Source of the DNA: an uncultured Mycoplasmatota bacterium
Lineage (GTDB): Bacteria > Bacillota_I > Bacilli_A > RF39 > UBA660
Reading direction: 5' to 3'
Length of the DNA stretch: 53,912 bases
NCBI GenBank assembly: GCA_900549325.1
Contig: UROI01000007.1
Coordinates: forward strand, 1-53,912
Shown here: positions 1 through 8,316 of the stretch, piece by piece
Layout of the letters: every line of letters begins with the position of its first letter
Numbering within the stretch: the first letter of the stretch is position 1
Translations under genes and position numbers: made by a program
Notes under the pieces: model-generated
What the model was told of the DNA's origin: nothing
Database searches by the model: none
Seen by the model: the letters and a program-made list of their open reading frames with translations, nothing else

Positions 1-22
1 ATTTATATAGGTTAATAGACTT

Positions 23-79
23 TCAAGCCCCCCCCCTAATTAACAAATAGTTAACGTTTTTAATTACTACTTTATTCAT
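23..79 (-). other. short ORF with a nine-G tract; possible start of a gene running off the left edge
   Basis: Directly downstream of ftsK on the same strand lies a strong ribosome binding site (AAAGGAGGT) followed by an ATG at 79. The frame runs 15 codons into a run of nine G (nine C on the plus strand, 28-36) and stops at a TGA just after it. If the run had eight or eleven G the frame would stay open to the window edge. I do not recognise the peptide. It may be a short peptide, a gene switched off by slipped-strand change of the tract, or an assembly error in the homopolymer. The strong ribosome binding site argues that something is translated here. Confidence 0.35.
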
Positions 80-101
80 GAGAAGGACCTCCTTTTCTTT
101 A

Positions 102-2330
102 TTATTCTTCTTCAGTATTAGCCTCTCTTTTTACTAATACTTCTCTTGGTTTAGAACCATTTTGTGGTCCTATTATACCTCTTTCTTCAAGTAAGTCTAC
201 TATTCTAGCAGCTCTATTATAGCCAATACGATACTTTCTTTGAATTAGAGAGGCTGATATTTTACCAAACTCCATAGCGAAATCTACAATATCATTATAT
301 AATGGATCATCATATTCCTCTTTTGATTCATAACCATCGTCATATTTGCCAGCATCTGTTCCTTCGCCGCCTCTTTCTTCTGTTATAGAGTGGTCATAAT
401 TAGCCTTCTGCTGTGATATTGTGAAGTCTACTATTTTTTGTAATTCTTCATCACTTACATAAGCACCTTGTATTCTTATTGGAACATTTTCTCCCATTGG
501 TTTGAATAGCATATCACCTTTACCTAATAGTTTTTCGGCGCCAGTTTGGTCTAGGATTGTTCTTGAATCTATTGATGATGATACGGCAAATGATATACGA
601 GATGGTATATTGGCTTTTACAACACCGGTTATTACATCAGTAGATGGTCTTTGGGTAGCTACGATTAAGTGAATACCTGCTGCTCTAGCCATTTGAGTTA
701 TTCTCATTATTGAGTCTTCAACATCTTTAGCAGCTACAAGCATTAAATCTGCTAACTCATCGATTATAAATACAATATATGGCATTTTTACATAGTCTGT
801 ATTTGTTTCACACATTTTGTTATAAGAACTTATATTCTTACACTTAGTATCTTCAAATACTTGGTATCTTCTTTCCATCTCTACGACAATATTCTTTAAA
901 GCAATAGAGGCTTTCTTAGGATCTGTTACTACTGGAGTAAGTAAGTGTGGTACACCATTATACATTGATAATTCTACTTTTTTAGGGTCTACCATTACTA
1001 ATTTTACTTCGTCAGGTTTAGTTCTCATTAATATTGAGGCTATTATACAGTTAATACACACTGATTTACCACTACCAGTAGCACCTGCTATTAAAAGATG
1101 TGGTGTAGCATTTATTTCAGCCCACTTTACTGTACCCATGATATCTTTACCTAGTCCTACAGCAAGTAATGATTTATCACTTGGTTCTGGTAATTTACTT
1201 AGTACTTCTCTAAATGATACAGCACTATTTACTTTATTTGGTAATTCTATACCAATAGTACTTTTACCAGGTATTGGAGCCTGTATTCTTACATCTTTAG
1301 CGGCTAAGTTTAAGGCTATTTCTTTTTGTATTGATAATAGTTTATTAACTTTAGTACCTGCTTTTAACTCTAATTCATACTGAGTAACTGATGGTCCTAT
1401 ATGACACTCTTTTATCTTACCTGGTATTTCGAAATCGGCAAGTACTTTCTCTAAAGTAGTTATATTTTGTTTTACTGCTTCAATATTTTCTTTATCATTA
1501 TTACTTTTTGATAATTTTAATAAGGTTAATGGTGGTAATTTGTAATTTACGTTGATTACTGGTTTTTCTTCTTCAGTATCTTCTTTTACCATTACACTTG
1601 CACTAGCAGTCTTTATTGGTATATCTGGTTCTACTGATAACTCTTTTTCTTCTTTATCTGGAGTTTTTTCTACAGTAGGAAGAATTATTCTACTATCAGT
1701 AGTATCAGCATTTTCTTTCTCTTTGTGTTCTTTCTTTTTAATCTTTGGTACTTTTATTTTCTTAATTAAATCGATAAGACTAGTATTAAATAATAATATT
1801 GTACCTATTACAATTAAAGTAATAATAACTATCTTAGTACCATCTCTAAATAGACTAAAGAAAATATAGGTAAAGATTGCTCCTATCATACCACCACCAC
1901 TATTAGAAATAGCATAACTTATAGTATCTACTATATTTGTATTTCCTGTGCTATCAAAGGCTTTTAATAGATTATTAAATGTCTCTGTTATTATTTTTAT
2001 TCCTTCTTGTGAATGTACTTCTATATATTTTAAGTGAAGTAATACTAAGAAAGATATTACTAGTATATAAAAACCTATCCATCTTAGACTAAGTAAGTTA
2101 GGCGTTTTTCTTTTTACTATTAGATATCCTCCTAATATTAATAATCCAAATAATAGGAATGGATATATATTACCCACTAGAAATACTGCGAATGATTTTA
2201 TAAAATTACCCGCAGGACCGTAAGCTCCTATTCCTATAATTGCAGCAAGTATTAGTATTATACCTACCACTTCATTTGTATATTCAAATTTTTTCTTTTC
2301 ACTATCTTTTTTAGTTTTTTTCTTTGCCAC
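102..2330 (-). CDS. ftsK: FtsK/SpoIIIE family DNA translocase
   Basis: This is the septal ATP-driven motor that pumps chromosomal DNA during division and helps dimer resolution. Residues 1-190 hold several membrane segments (about 21-41, 50-72, 80-100 and two between 147 and 182), followed by a charged linker to about 260. The RecA-like motor follows, with Walker A GATGSGKS at 416-423 and a Walker B stretch ending in DELADL near 524-529. The C-terminal winged-helix gamma domain (about 675-740) contains RKYRIGYNRAARIVDLLE, the DNA-orienting module. The length of 742 residues is normal for the family. Translation starts at a GTG preceded by AGAAGGTTGAT. It stands alone, with a promoter just upstream. 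Confidence 0.96.
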   Translation of the reverse strand: MAKKKTKKDSEKKKFEYTNEVVGIILILAAIIGIGAYGPAGNFIKSFAVFLVGNIYPFLLFGLLILGGYLIVKRKTPNLLSLRWIGFYILVISFLVLLHLKYIEVHSQEGIKIITETFNNLLKAFDSTGNTNIVDTISYAISNSGGGMIGAIFTYIFFSLFRDGTKIVIITLIVIGTILLFNTSLIDLIKKIKVPKIKKKEHKEKENADTTDSRIILPTVEKTPDKEEKELSVEPDIPIKTASASVMVKEDTEEEKPVINVNYKLPPLTLLKLSKSNNDKENIEAVKQNITTLEKVLADFEIPGKIKECHIGPSVTQYELELKAGTKVNKLLSIQKEIALNLAAKDVRIQAPIPGKSTIGIELPNKVNSAVSFREVLSKLPEPSDKSLLAVGLGKDIMGTVKWAEINATPHLLIAGATGSGKSVCINCIIASILMRTKPDEVKLVMVDPKKVELSMYNGVPHLLTPVVTDPKKASIALKNIVVEMERRYQVFEDTKCKNISSYNKMCETNTDYVKMPYIVFIIDELADLMLVAAKDVEDSIMRITQMARAAGIHLIVATQRPSTDVITGVVKANIPSRISFAVSSSIDSRTILDQTGAEKLLGKGDMLFKPMGENVPIRIQGAYVSDEELQKIVDFTISQQKANYDHSITEERGGEGTDAGKYDDGYESKEEYDDPLYNDIVDFAMEFGKISASLIQRKYRIGYNRAARIVDLLEERGIIGPQNGSKPREVLVKREANTEEE

Positions 2331-2354
2331 TTTATCAACCTTCTATCCATATTA

Positions 2355-2383
2355 ATTATAACATTGCTAATATTAAAAGTAAA
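2355..2383 (-). promoter_or_regulatory. sigma-A-type promoter of ftsK
   Basis: On the minus strand there is a TTTACT -35 and a TATAAT -10 separated by 17 bases. It lies about 25 bases upstream of the GTG start of ftsK, with a Shine-Dalgarno site in between. Confidence 0.6.
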
Positions 2384-2531
2384 GTTTTTAATTGCTTTTT
2401 TATACTAATTAATAAGTCTAAGCTTTAACTAAAAATTTACAAAAAAACACTATGGTTAAATAAACAAAAAGAAATAATTAGAGTGTTTGAAGTCAAAAAT
2501 TTTTACCTTAAGTTAATTTAAATAAAATTGT

Positions 2532-2585
2532 CGTAAGGAAGACCTTAGGCTTACTTACGCCTTTAGAGACTACAGGCTCTAAAGG
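2532..2585 (-). repeat. tandem-hairpin element copy 1 (two hairpins, no tail)
   Basis: Two adjacent hairpins follow the rnfDG stop codon. Read on the minus strand, the first has stem CCTTTAGAG/CTCTAAAGG around the loop CCTGTAGT. The second has stem CGTAAG/CTTACG, a mismatch, then AAG/CTT around CCTAAGGT. Both contain the GCC...GTC core shared by all copies in the window. There is no T tract, so a terminator is not obvious. The tail seen in other copies is missing. Confidence 0.75.
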
Positions 2586-2600
2586 AATAGAAAAAGAAAA

Positions 2601-4013
2601 CTATTTATTATAGTCTTCTATTGTTTTAGTTACTATTTCTTTTAAATATTTAGTAGAATAAGTACAACCACTGATAGTATCTAAATTATCAAGATTATTT
2701 TGATTATTCTTTATCTTATCTAAATAATTATTATCTTTTATAATAGCGGTATATGTTTCATTACTCTTTAATAACTCTATATTAGAAATATTACCACTAG
2801 TAAATACTATCTTTAATTTTAAACTATTTTTGCCAGCATAACCTCTTCCCATTACTTCATAAGTTGTTATATTACCATTCTTTGTTTTAGATAATATACT
2901 AAAACTATCATCTGGTTCTTTATTTAATACCTTAGTACTTATTATTACTCCTAGTAGTAGGGCTATTATAGTACTTAGAAACATTAAAGATATTTTAATT
3001 ATTTTTTTATTATATAGTTTTATACTTAAGTAGTTTATTAGTATTGTTATTAAGTTAACTATTAATATTGATATTAATACTCCCTCTGGTAATGGAGTTA
3101 AATATCTAATAAACATGGTTATAATACCTAAGAATACGCCACTTATTAACTGTCCGGTATTAGTAATTGGTGTCGTTACGGGATCGGTAGCCATGAAGAC
3201 TGCTCCAAAAAGTAAACCTCCAGATAATATGTTAAATAAGATAAACCATAGTCCAATATCTTTAGTTATACATATTACTAAACTTATTAATACTACGGTT
3301 AATACATAGGATACTGGTATGCGCCATTTAATCATTTTTTTATAGGTTAAGTAGATAAAACTTACTATACATAGTAGTGATGATGTTTCTCCTATAGCAC
3401 CTGGTATATTACCAAAGAAGAAGTTTAATAGACTACCAAATGGGGCTACTAATTTATCATAAGTAAGAACATAACTACCTGCGGTCATATTTGATAAAGG
3501 GGTTGCACTACTTATGGTATCTACTTCATAAGGATTTAGATATCCTCCTACTAGAGATGAAAATATTACGGTTATGAAGAGACTTCCCGCTAGAGCAGGA
3601 TTTAGTTTGTTTTTACCAAAGCCTCCTGTTAATACTTTTGATAGAGAGGCTATTATACTACCTAGTATTACTAAGTATAATGGTGTATTTATGGATATTA
3701 CTAGGCTTAGAAATACTCCTGGTATAATGGCATAGTCTTCTGTAAATAATTCATAAATACTTTTTTTATTCTTTCTAATTAGATAGTATAGGTACTCTGT
3801 TAATAAACCAGTAAGTGAAGCTACTACAGCGAATATTAGTGGTTTAAATACTAAGTATAGACTACCATAACCTTTTATTACTGGATATATACCATTTTTA
3901 TAGATAGAGAATAATATAAAGAAAGATAATATTATTAAGATGGTATACATCATATCAGAAGTTTTATTTTTACTTTTTAGATAACTTCCGTTTCTTACTT
4001 TGAATTCTCTCAT
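2601..4013 (-). CDS. RnfD-RnfG fusion, flavinylated membrane redox subunit
   Basis: The N-terminal ~320 residues are a multi-span membrane protein of the RnfD/NqrB type and contain ISSATPLSNMT near residue 165, matching the covalent FMN attachment site (S-x-A-T) of RnfD. After a last membrane helix (about 340-365) comes an FMN-binding domain of the RnfG/NqrC type. It ends in DTISGCTYSTKYL, which fits the flavinylation motif SGxTxS/T. In ordinary Rnf complexes these are separate subunits. The start overlaps the end of rnfC by four bases, so the two genes are translated together. RnfA, RnfB, RnfE and the flavin transferase ApbE are not in the window. The likely role is electron transfer to extracytoplasmic flavin, but the acceptor cannot be told from sequence. 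Confidence 0.85.
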   Translation of the reverse strand: MREFKVRNGSYLKSKNKTSDMMYTILIILSFFILFSIYKNGIYPVIKGYGSLYLVFKPLIFAVVASLTGLLTEYLYYLIRKNKKSIYELFTEDYAIIPGVFLSLVISINTPLYLVILGSIIASLSKVLTGGFGKNKLNPALAGSLFITVIFSSLVGGYLNPYEVDTISSATPLSNMTAGSYVLTYDKLVAPFGSLLNFFFGNIPGAIGETSSLLCIVSFIYLTYKKMIKWRIPVSYVLTVVLISLVICITKDIGLWFILFNILSGGLLFGAVFMATDPVTTPITNTGQLISGVFLGIITMFIRYLTPLPEGVLISILIVNLITILINYLSIKLYNKKIIKISLMFLSTIIALLLGVIISTKVLNKEPDDSFSILSKTKNGNITTYEVMGRGYAGKNSLKLKIVFTSGNISNIELLKSNETYTAIIKDNNYLDKIKNNQNNLDNLDTISGCTYSTKYLKEIVTKTIEDYNK

Positions 4014-5251
4014 TTATCATTCACCTTCTCTTTAGCGGCTTTTACAAATTCTCTTACTTCTATTTTTGAAGGACATATATAAGAACATAGTCCACATTCT
4101 ATGCATTCACCTGCTTTTAGGCATTCTAGTTCTTTGATATTACTGATATTTTTCATAATAAAGGCTGGATATATTCCTGCAGGACATACTTCAAGACATT
4201 TTCCACATGATATACATGGTAATGATCTAGTAAAATTATTTTCTATGACAAGTATGGCATTTATATCTTTAGTAATTATTAAGTCGTCAGTTGGAATACT
4301 CTTTCCCATCATTGGGCCACCCGCAATAAAAAGTGGATTCTTTATTTTTTTATAACCATCTAGTGAGGCTATTACTTCACTAGCGAGAGTACCTATTTTT
4401 ACTTTGATATTAGTCTTTTTCTTTATACCAGGGCCAGTAATGGTAATTATTCTTTCTGTTAATGGTCTATTATATTTTAGCATTTCATAGATTGCATAAA
4501 TGGTACTAACATTACTAACTAGTATACCTTTTTCAATTGGGTATTTGTCATACTCTATTCCAAGAGTATCTTTTACTACTAGTCTTTCCCAGCCATTTGG
4601 ATAGGCATCTTTTACTAGTTTTAAACTTATATTGGGATAGGTACCTATATGCTTAGTAAAGGCATTTATTACTTTGGTACTATCCTCTTTTACGACAATA
4701 TAACTCTTCTTTAGATTCATGATAGTCATTATTTTATCGACAGCCTCAAGTATTTCTTCAGCACTATTTTTCATTAAGGCTTTATCACAAGAGACAAATG
4801 GTTCACATTCAACACCATTTACTAAAAGATATTTAGTGTTATCGTTATCATACTTTAGGAAGGTAGGAAAATCACTTCCTCCTAGTCCGGTGATGCCATT
4901 TTCTCTAAGAGCACTTATAAATTCTTCTTTAGTATAATCTTTTTTAGGTACTACCTTACTTTTCTCATACTTCTCCTTGAAGTCATTTTCTATTACAACA
5001 CATTTAATCTTTTTACCATTATTAATTGTTTTAGTATCTCCTACTAGAGCATAACCTGATACAGAACTATGTATAGGGAAATTTATCTTTTCATTGATGG
5101 CAATTACCTGTCCTTTATGAACATAATCTCCACCTTTTACTAGATGCTTATACTCTACTCCATTTTTATTTTCAAGAGGTATATAAACTAATTCTGGTTT
5201 TAAATAATTATCTATTTTATATAAAACATCACTATCAATATGTACTCTCAT
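4010..5251 (-). CDS. rnfC: RnfC-like electron transport subunit
   Basis: RnfC is the peripheral NADH- and FMN-binding subunit of the Rnf complex on the cytoplasmic face. The 413 residues show an N-terminal barrel-sandwich hybrid region, a Rossmann-like flavoprotein core containing LLVNGVECEPF and GGSDFPT, a SLBB-like segment, and two 4Fe-4S motifs at the C terminus (CISCGKCLEVCP and CIECGLCSYICP, about 345-395). This length is typical of the compact Bacillota forms without the long C-terminal extension of E. coli RsxC. The stop overlaps the start of the RnfD-RnfG fusion. No ferredoxin-docking RnfB is encoded nearby, although a small ferredoxin gene lies at 12236. Confidence 0.9.
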   Translation of the reverse strand: MRVHIDSDVLYKIDNYLKPELVYIPLENKNGVEYKHLVKGGDYVHKGQVIAINEKINFPIHSSVSGYALVGDTKTINNGKKIKCVVIENDFKEKYEKSKVVPKKDYTKEEFISALRENGITGLGGSDFPTFLKYDNDNTKYLLVNGVECEPFVSCDKALMKNSAEEILEAVDKIMTIMNLKKSYIVVKEDSTKVINAFTKHIGTYPNISLKLVKDAYPNGWERLVVKDTLGIEYDKYPIEKGILVSNVSTIYAIYEMLKYNRPLTERIITITGPGIKKKTNIKVKIGTLASEVIASLDGYKKIKNPLFIAGGPMMGKSIPTDDLIITKDINAILVIENNFTRSLPCISCGKCLEVCPAGIYPAFIMKNISNIKELECLKAGECIECGLCSYICPSKIEVREFVKAAKEKVNDK

Positions 5252-5286
5252 TTCTATTCTCCTCTAGTATATAATAGCATAAAATG

Positions 5287-5313
5287 AAAAAAAAAGATAG
5301 TATTTCTACTATC
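5287..5313 (-). terminator. intrinsic terminator of the rhomboid operon
   Basis: On the minus strand GATAGTA/TACTATC with a GAAA loop is followed by nine T. The hairpin includes the stop codon of the upstream gene and separates it from rnfC. Confidence 0.85.
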
Positions 5314-6058
5314 TTGATGTCGGTTTTTTTATTTCTTGTGGTTCTCCAAATAATTTGGCATTAGCTTCATCATATATTGCCTGCATTTCATCATATGATT
5401 TAGCTACTTTCATTTTTATATAATACTTAGTACCTTCATTGTATTCAGGGGTACCTAGTCTATATTGAGTTTCTACTTTAGTTTTCATATCATTAAGCAT
5501 ACGTTCTTTATTTTTTACAATATCATAGACTGTTAGAATTAACTGTTTCATAGATACAATATACTCTAAATTTTGATTGTCTATTGTTTCGTAATGTTCA
5601 TCATTATTTTTACCATATAACATGCTATTTACAAAAGTACGATAGCTTTTATTCTTGGCATTCTTGAATGAAGCAAGTTCTAATTCTAAGTCATAGGACA
5701 TAAGTAGATAGTCTAACTCTGAATCTAAATCTTGAATATCATTTCTTACTGAATCGTATAATTGTGATACATAAGTTGAATATGGTTCTCTACTGTAAAA
5801 TTCTTTAACATCCTTTGATACATGGAAAAGGCCTTTCTTTTCAATATCAATATCTTTAAGCATATCTCTCATGTATTCGAATATTAGTAGTAATTGATAG
5901 TCAAACTTATCTTGTGCACGAATTTTTTTATCTTCTTTCTTGTTTTTAAAGTCTTCATATGTTACTTGTGCTTTAGTAGCATATGCTCTTTCTAACTCAA
6001 CGTGAGTGAAGTCACTCTTTAAGTTAAATGTTTTTAATGCTTCGTCTATTGTTCTCAT
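5309..6058 (-). CDS. hypothetical cytoplasmic protein, co-transcribed with rhomboid protease
   Basis: I do not recognise this 249-residue protein. It is hydrophilic, rich in Lys, Asp, Glu and Tyr, has no signal peptide or membrane span, and looks largely helical. The first ~60 residues (an ordered start, then a Lys/Glu-rich stretch and a long helix) loosely recall a J-domain layout, but there is no HPD motif, so I do not call it one. A good Shine-Dalgarno site (TGGAGGTAAG) precedes the ATG, and that site is also the last two codons and stop of the rhomboid gene, four bases upstream. The pair therefore forms a tight operon that ends at the terminator overlapping this gene's stop. Confidence 0.7.
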   Translation of the reverse strand: MRTIDEALKTFNLKSDFTHVELERAYATKAQVTYEDFKNKKEDKKIRAQDKFDYQLLLIFEYMRDMLKDIDIEKKGLFHVSKDVKEFYSREPYSTYVSQLYDSVRNDIQDLDSELDYLLMSYDLELELASFKNAKNKSYRTFVNSMLYGKNNDEHYETIDNQNLEYIVSMKQLILTVYDIVKNKERMLNDMKTKVETQYRLGTPEYNEGTKYYIKMKVAKSYDEMQAIYDEANAKLFGEPQEIKKPTSR

Positions 6059-6062
6059 TTTC

Positions 6063-7196
6063 TTACCTCCAAAAAGCTAAATATGAAATAAATATTAAGT
6101 ATATTATTGTTAATATTGTTCCATTTATAATGTCTTTTGTTTTTGATTTGTCTGGTATTCCTACCATCATAGCTACTAGTACGCCTCCTACTAGGCCACC
6201 TATATGAGCCGCTAGGTCTATTCCTTCAGAGAAAAAGCCTATTAATAAATTTATTACTATTATTGGTATTACAGATCTTTTAATGGCATCTCCTAGATAT
6301 GTACGGTAATGAATACCAAAATATAGAAGAGCTCCTAGTAAACCAAAGATAGCTCCTGATGCACCAGCAGATATTGTATTATGGGTAAAAGCTATTGACA
6401 TTATACTTCCAAATATACCGCTAAGTACATATATTATTATATATTTTATTTTACCAAATAAACTTTCTACTTCTCTACCGACAACATATAGTGAATACAT
6501 ATTGCAGGCTAGATGCATTATTCCAATATGTAAAAACATACAGGTAAATAGTCTATAGTACTCACCCTCTTTTACTAGGGCGTCTAGATTAGCACCATAT
6601 TTTAATAGTGTTGAACCATTGGTACTACCACCAGAGAATACTTCCATCATTATGAATAGTACTATACATATGGCCATAATGATATAAGTAACTATTGGTA
6701 CTTTATAAGAAAATATCTTTTCGGCCATTTTACTTCTACTTTCATTTTTCTTATTGATATTGTCTGTTACTTTGATAAAATATTCTAATCCATCTTCTTT
6801 TCGATTTGTCTTTTCAACGATGTCTGGAAAGGCACTTATTAATTTAGGATTATTTATATCTTTTTCTTTTTCTACTAATACATCATCTTTATTAAGTATT
6901 TTTTCATCTTCTATATCAGTATAGATACTAAGTACTTTTACTTTAAATGATAATGTTTTTCTTTTTACTTGTTTTACTATTCTTGATAATTTAAACTTAT
7001 CAAAATCTAATTGTTCTTTATTATGTATATGGTGAGATACTATTCTAACTATTTTATAATTATTATCTAGGTTCTCAAGCCATATTTCGTCATTAACCCC
7101 ATGGATTATCATAGGTTTATAATTTTCTTCAGTAATAAAATAGTTAATTAAATTCATTATAAGTAAATCGTCACTTTTAATTATTATTTCATCCAT
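6063..7196 (-). CDS. rhomboid family intramembrane serine protease
   Basis: Rhomboids cleave membrane proteins within the bilayer. About 170 N-terminal cytoplasmic residues form a domain of unknown role, as in B. subtilis GluP. Then come six or seven membrane helices carrying the catalytic Ser in GASGAIFG and the catalytic His in LAAHIGGLVGG. The conserved loop after the first core helix (EYYRLFTCMFLHIGIMHLACNMYSL) with its HxxxN pattern is present. A start at a GTG 15 bases upstream is possible, but the GGAGG site lies inside that extension, so the ATG at 7196 is preferred. The final codons supply the ribosome binding site of the next gene. Confidence 0.92.
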   Translation of the reverse strand: MDEIIIKSDDLLIMNLINYFITEENYKPMIIHGVNDEIWLENLDNNYKIVRIVSHHIHNKEQLDFDKFKLSRIVKQVKRKTLSFKVKVLSIYTDIEDEKILNKDDVLVEKEKDINNPKLISAFPDIVEKTNRKEDGLEYFIKVTDNINKKNESRSKMAEKIFSYKVPIVTYIIMAICIVLFIMMEVFSGGSTNGSTLLKYGANLDALVKEGEYYRLFTCMFLHIGIMHLACNMYSLYVVGREVESLFGKIKYIIIYVLSGIFGSIMSIAFTHNTISAGASGAIFGLLGALLYFGIHYRTYLGDAIKRSVIPIIVINLLIGFFSEGIDLAAHIGGLVGGVLVAMMVGIPDKSKTKDIINGTILTIIYLIFISYLAFWR

Positions 7197-7249
7197 AGCA
7201 AACCTCCACACATATATTATACTAAATTTTAGAAAATAAATAAAGTGTT

Positions 7250-7278
7250 TTCACATGATTATTGTTTTTAAATATAAT
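7250..7278 (+). promoter_or_regulatory. sigma-A-type promoter of the 61-codon gene
   Basis: TTCACA and TATAAT are separated by 17 bases. The -10 is followed by AAAGGAG and the ATG at 7299. Confidence 0.65.
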
Positions 7279-7298
7279 ATAGAGAAAGGAGACTACTT

Positions 7299-7484
7299 AT
7301 GTATAATCGAAGAATGATGAGGCCTATGCCAATGAATGGTGATAGATTTAGTGGTGGATTTTTTGGTCCTTTTCTTTTAGGAGGCATAACTGGAGGTCTT
7401 TTAGCACCTGCTTTTTATCCTAGACCATATCCAGTTCCTTATAACCCATATTCACCATATCCTAATTATCCTGTATATTATTAA
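7299..7484 (+). CDS. small Gly/Pro/Tyr-rich protein
   Basis: This 61-residue protein has a basic, Met-rich start (MYNRRMMRPMPM), a glycine-rich hydrophobic centre (GGFFGPFLLGGITGGLL) that could insert in a membrane, and a tail of Pro-Tyr repeats. I cannot assign a function. It is supported as a real gene by its own promoter, a strong Shine-Dalgarno site (AAAGGAG), a sensible start and an intrinsic terminator right after the stop. Similar small Gly-Gly/Pro-Tyr proteins occur in Bacillota as spore- or membrane-associated peptides, but that comparison is only by appearance. Confidence 0.75.
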   Translation: MYNRRMMRPMPMNGDRFSGGFFGPFLLGGITGGLLAPAFYPRPYPVPYNPYSPYPNYPVYY

Positions 7485-7503
7485 AACACCATTTGGTGTT
7501 TTT
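7485..7503 (+). terminator. intrinsic terminator of the 61-codon gene
   Basis: AACACCA/TGGTGTT with a two-base centre is followed by a short T run, directly after the stop codon. Confidence 0.75.
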
Positions 7504-7504
7504 A

Positions 7505-7533
7505 TTGATATTTTTGTGGTATTTTGGTATAAT
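7505..7533 (+). promoter_or_regulatory. promoter of the RNHCP gene, probably giving a leaderless mRNA
   Basis: TTGATA and TATAAT are separated by 17 bases. The start codon lies only seven bases after the -10, and no ribosome binding site is seen, so transcription should begin at or next to the ATG. Confidence 0.65.
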
Positions 7534-7539
7534 TAAGAC

Positions 7540-7842
7540 ATGAAAAAGTTTAATATGATTGATGAAGATTTTATTTGTGAAAATTGTGGTAAGAAAGTTA
7601 CTAGGCTGGGATATACAGCAAGAGATCATTGTCCTTATTGCCTGTATTCTAAACACTTAGATATTAATCCTGGTGATAGAGAAAATACCTGTATGGGATT
7701 AATGAAGCCTATTGGTATTGAAAAATTTAAAAACAGCTATAAGATTATTTATAACTGTGATAAATGTCATGAATTACATAAGAATATTATGGCCAATGAT
7801 GATAATTTTGATTTAATTATTGCATTATCTAAGAATGTTTAA
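7540..7842 (+). CDS. RNHCP domain protein
   Basis: This 100-residue protein carries two zinc-ribbon-like CxxC pairs. The first is CENCGK, and the second lies in ARDHCPYCLYSKH, the variant of the RNHCP motif that names the family. A third pair, CDKCHELHKN, sits in the second half. The function of RNHCP proteins is not known; the cysteine pairs suggest metal and perhaps nucleic-acid binding. The gene has no Shine-Dalgarno site and its promoter -10 ends seven bases before the ATG, so it may be translated from a leaderless transcript. Its stop overlaps the stop of the convergent gene by four bases. Confidence 0.88.
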   Translation: MKKFNMIDEDFICENCGKKVTRLGYTARDHCPYCLYSKHLDINPGDRENTCMGLMKPIGIEKFKNSYKIIYNCDKCHELHKNIMANDDNFDLIIALSKNV

Positions 7843-8270
7843 AATAAACTTGGTAACAAATCTAATATAAGTACAAACACAAATAATATTACAATGATAA
7901 GAAGAGCTATTTTAAATTCTTTTGTAAGATTTAAATTTAGTTTCTTTTTTTTGGGCTGATTATCGGTTGTTACATAAGTTCTTTTTACGTTAGTGCTGTT
8001 TGAATCTTGTCTATTATAACTATTATTAGGTATAACAGTACTATTATTTTGATTTATATTTATACTATTTTGATTTATATTGTTTTGATTATTGGTAACT
8101 GTTTCATTAATACTTGGCATGGTATTATTTTGAACTGTATTTACTGATTTAATATTAACATCCATAGTATCATTGATATTTACAGTAGGATTACTAATTG
8201 CGGTATTTAAATTACCAGTAGCCCTGTATGGTGTAACATTATCATTTTTTTTATCATCATTATAATTCAT
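7839..8270 (-). CDS. Asn-rich tail-anchored membrane protein
   Basis: The first ~110 of 143 residues are polar and disordered, dominated by Asn, Thr, Ser and Gln. A short basic stretch (QPKKKKLNLNLTKEFK) then leads into a single hydrophobic helix at the very C terminus. This is the plan of a tail-anchored protein with its disordered part in the cytoplasm. No family is recognised. The Shine-Dalgarno site AAGGAGGT precedes the ATG. It lies downstream of a larger Asn/Met-rich membrane protein and of ezrA, and may share their job at the division site, which is inference from position. Confidence 0.7.
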   Translation of the reverse strand: MNYNDDKKNDNVTPYRATGNLNTAISNPTVNINDTMDVNIKSVNTVQNNTMPSINETVTNNQNNINQNSININQNNSTVIPNNSYNRQDSNSTNVKRTYVTTDNQPKKKKLNLNLTKEFKIALLIIVILFVFVLILDLLPSLF

Positions 8271-8288
8271 TTAAATACCTCCTTAAGA

Positions 8289-8316
8289 TAGAAAAGATTT
8301 AGATTAACTAAATCTT
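8289..8316 (-). terminator. weak intrinsic terminator after the Asn/Met-rich gene
   Basis: On the minus strand AAGATTTAG/CTAAATCTT with a five-base loop is followed by CTTTTC. The stem begins inside the stop codon of the upstream gene. Confidence 0.55.

Noticed and set aside
7462..7656. Minus-strand frame overlapping the RNHCP gene start
   Set aside because: No ribosome binding site, and it runs across the promoter and terminator of plus-strand genes.
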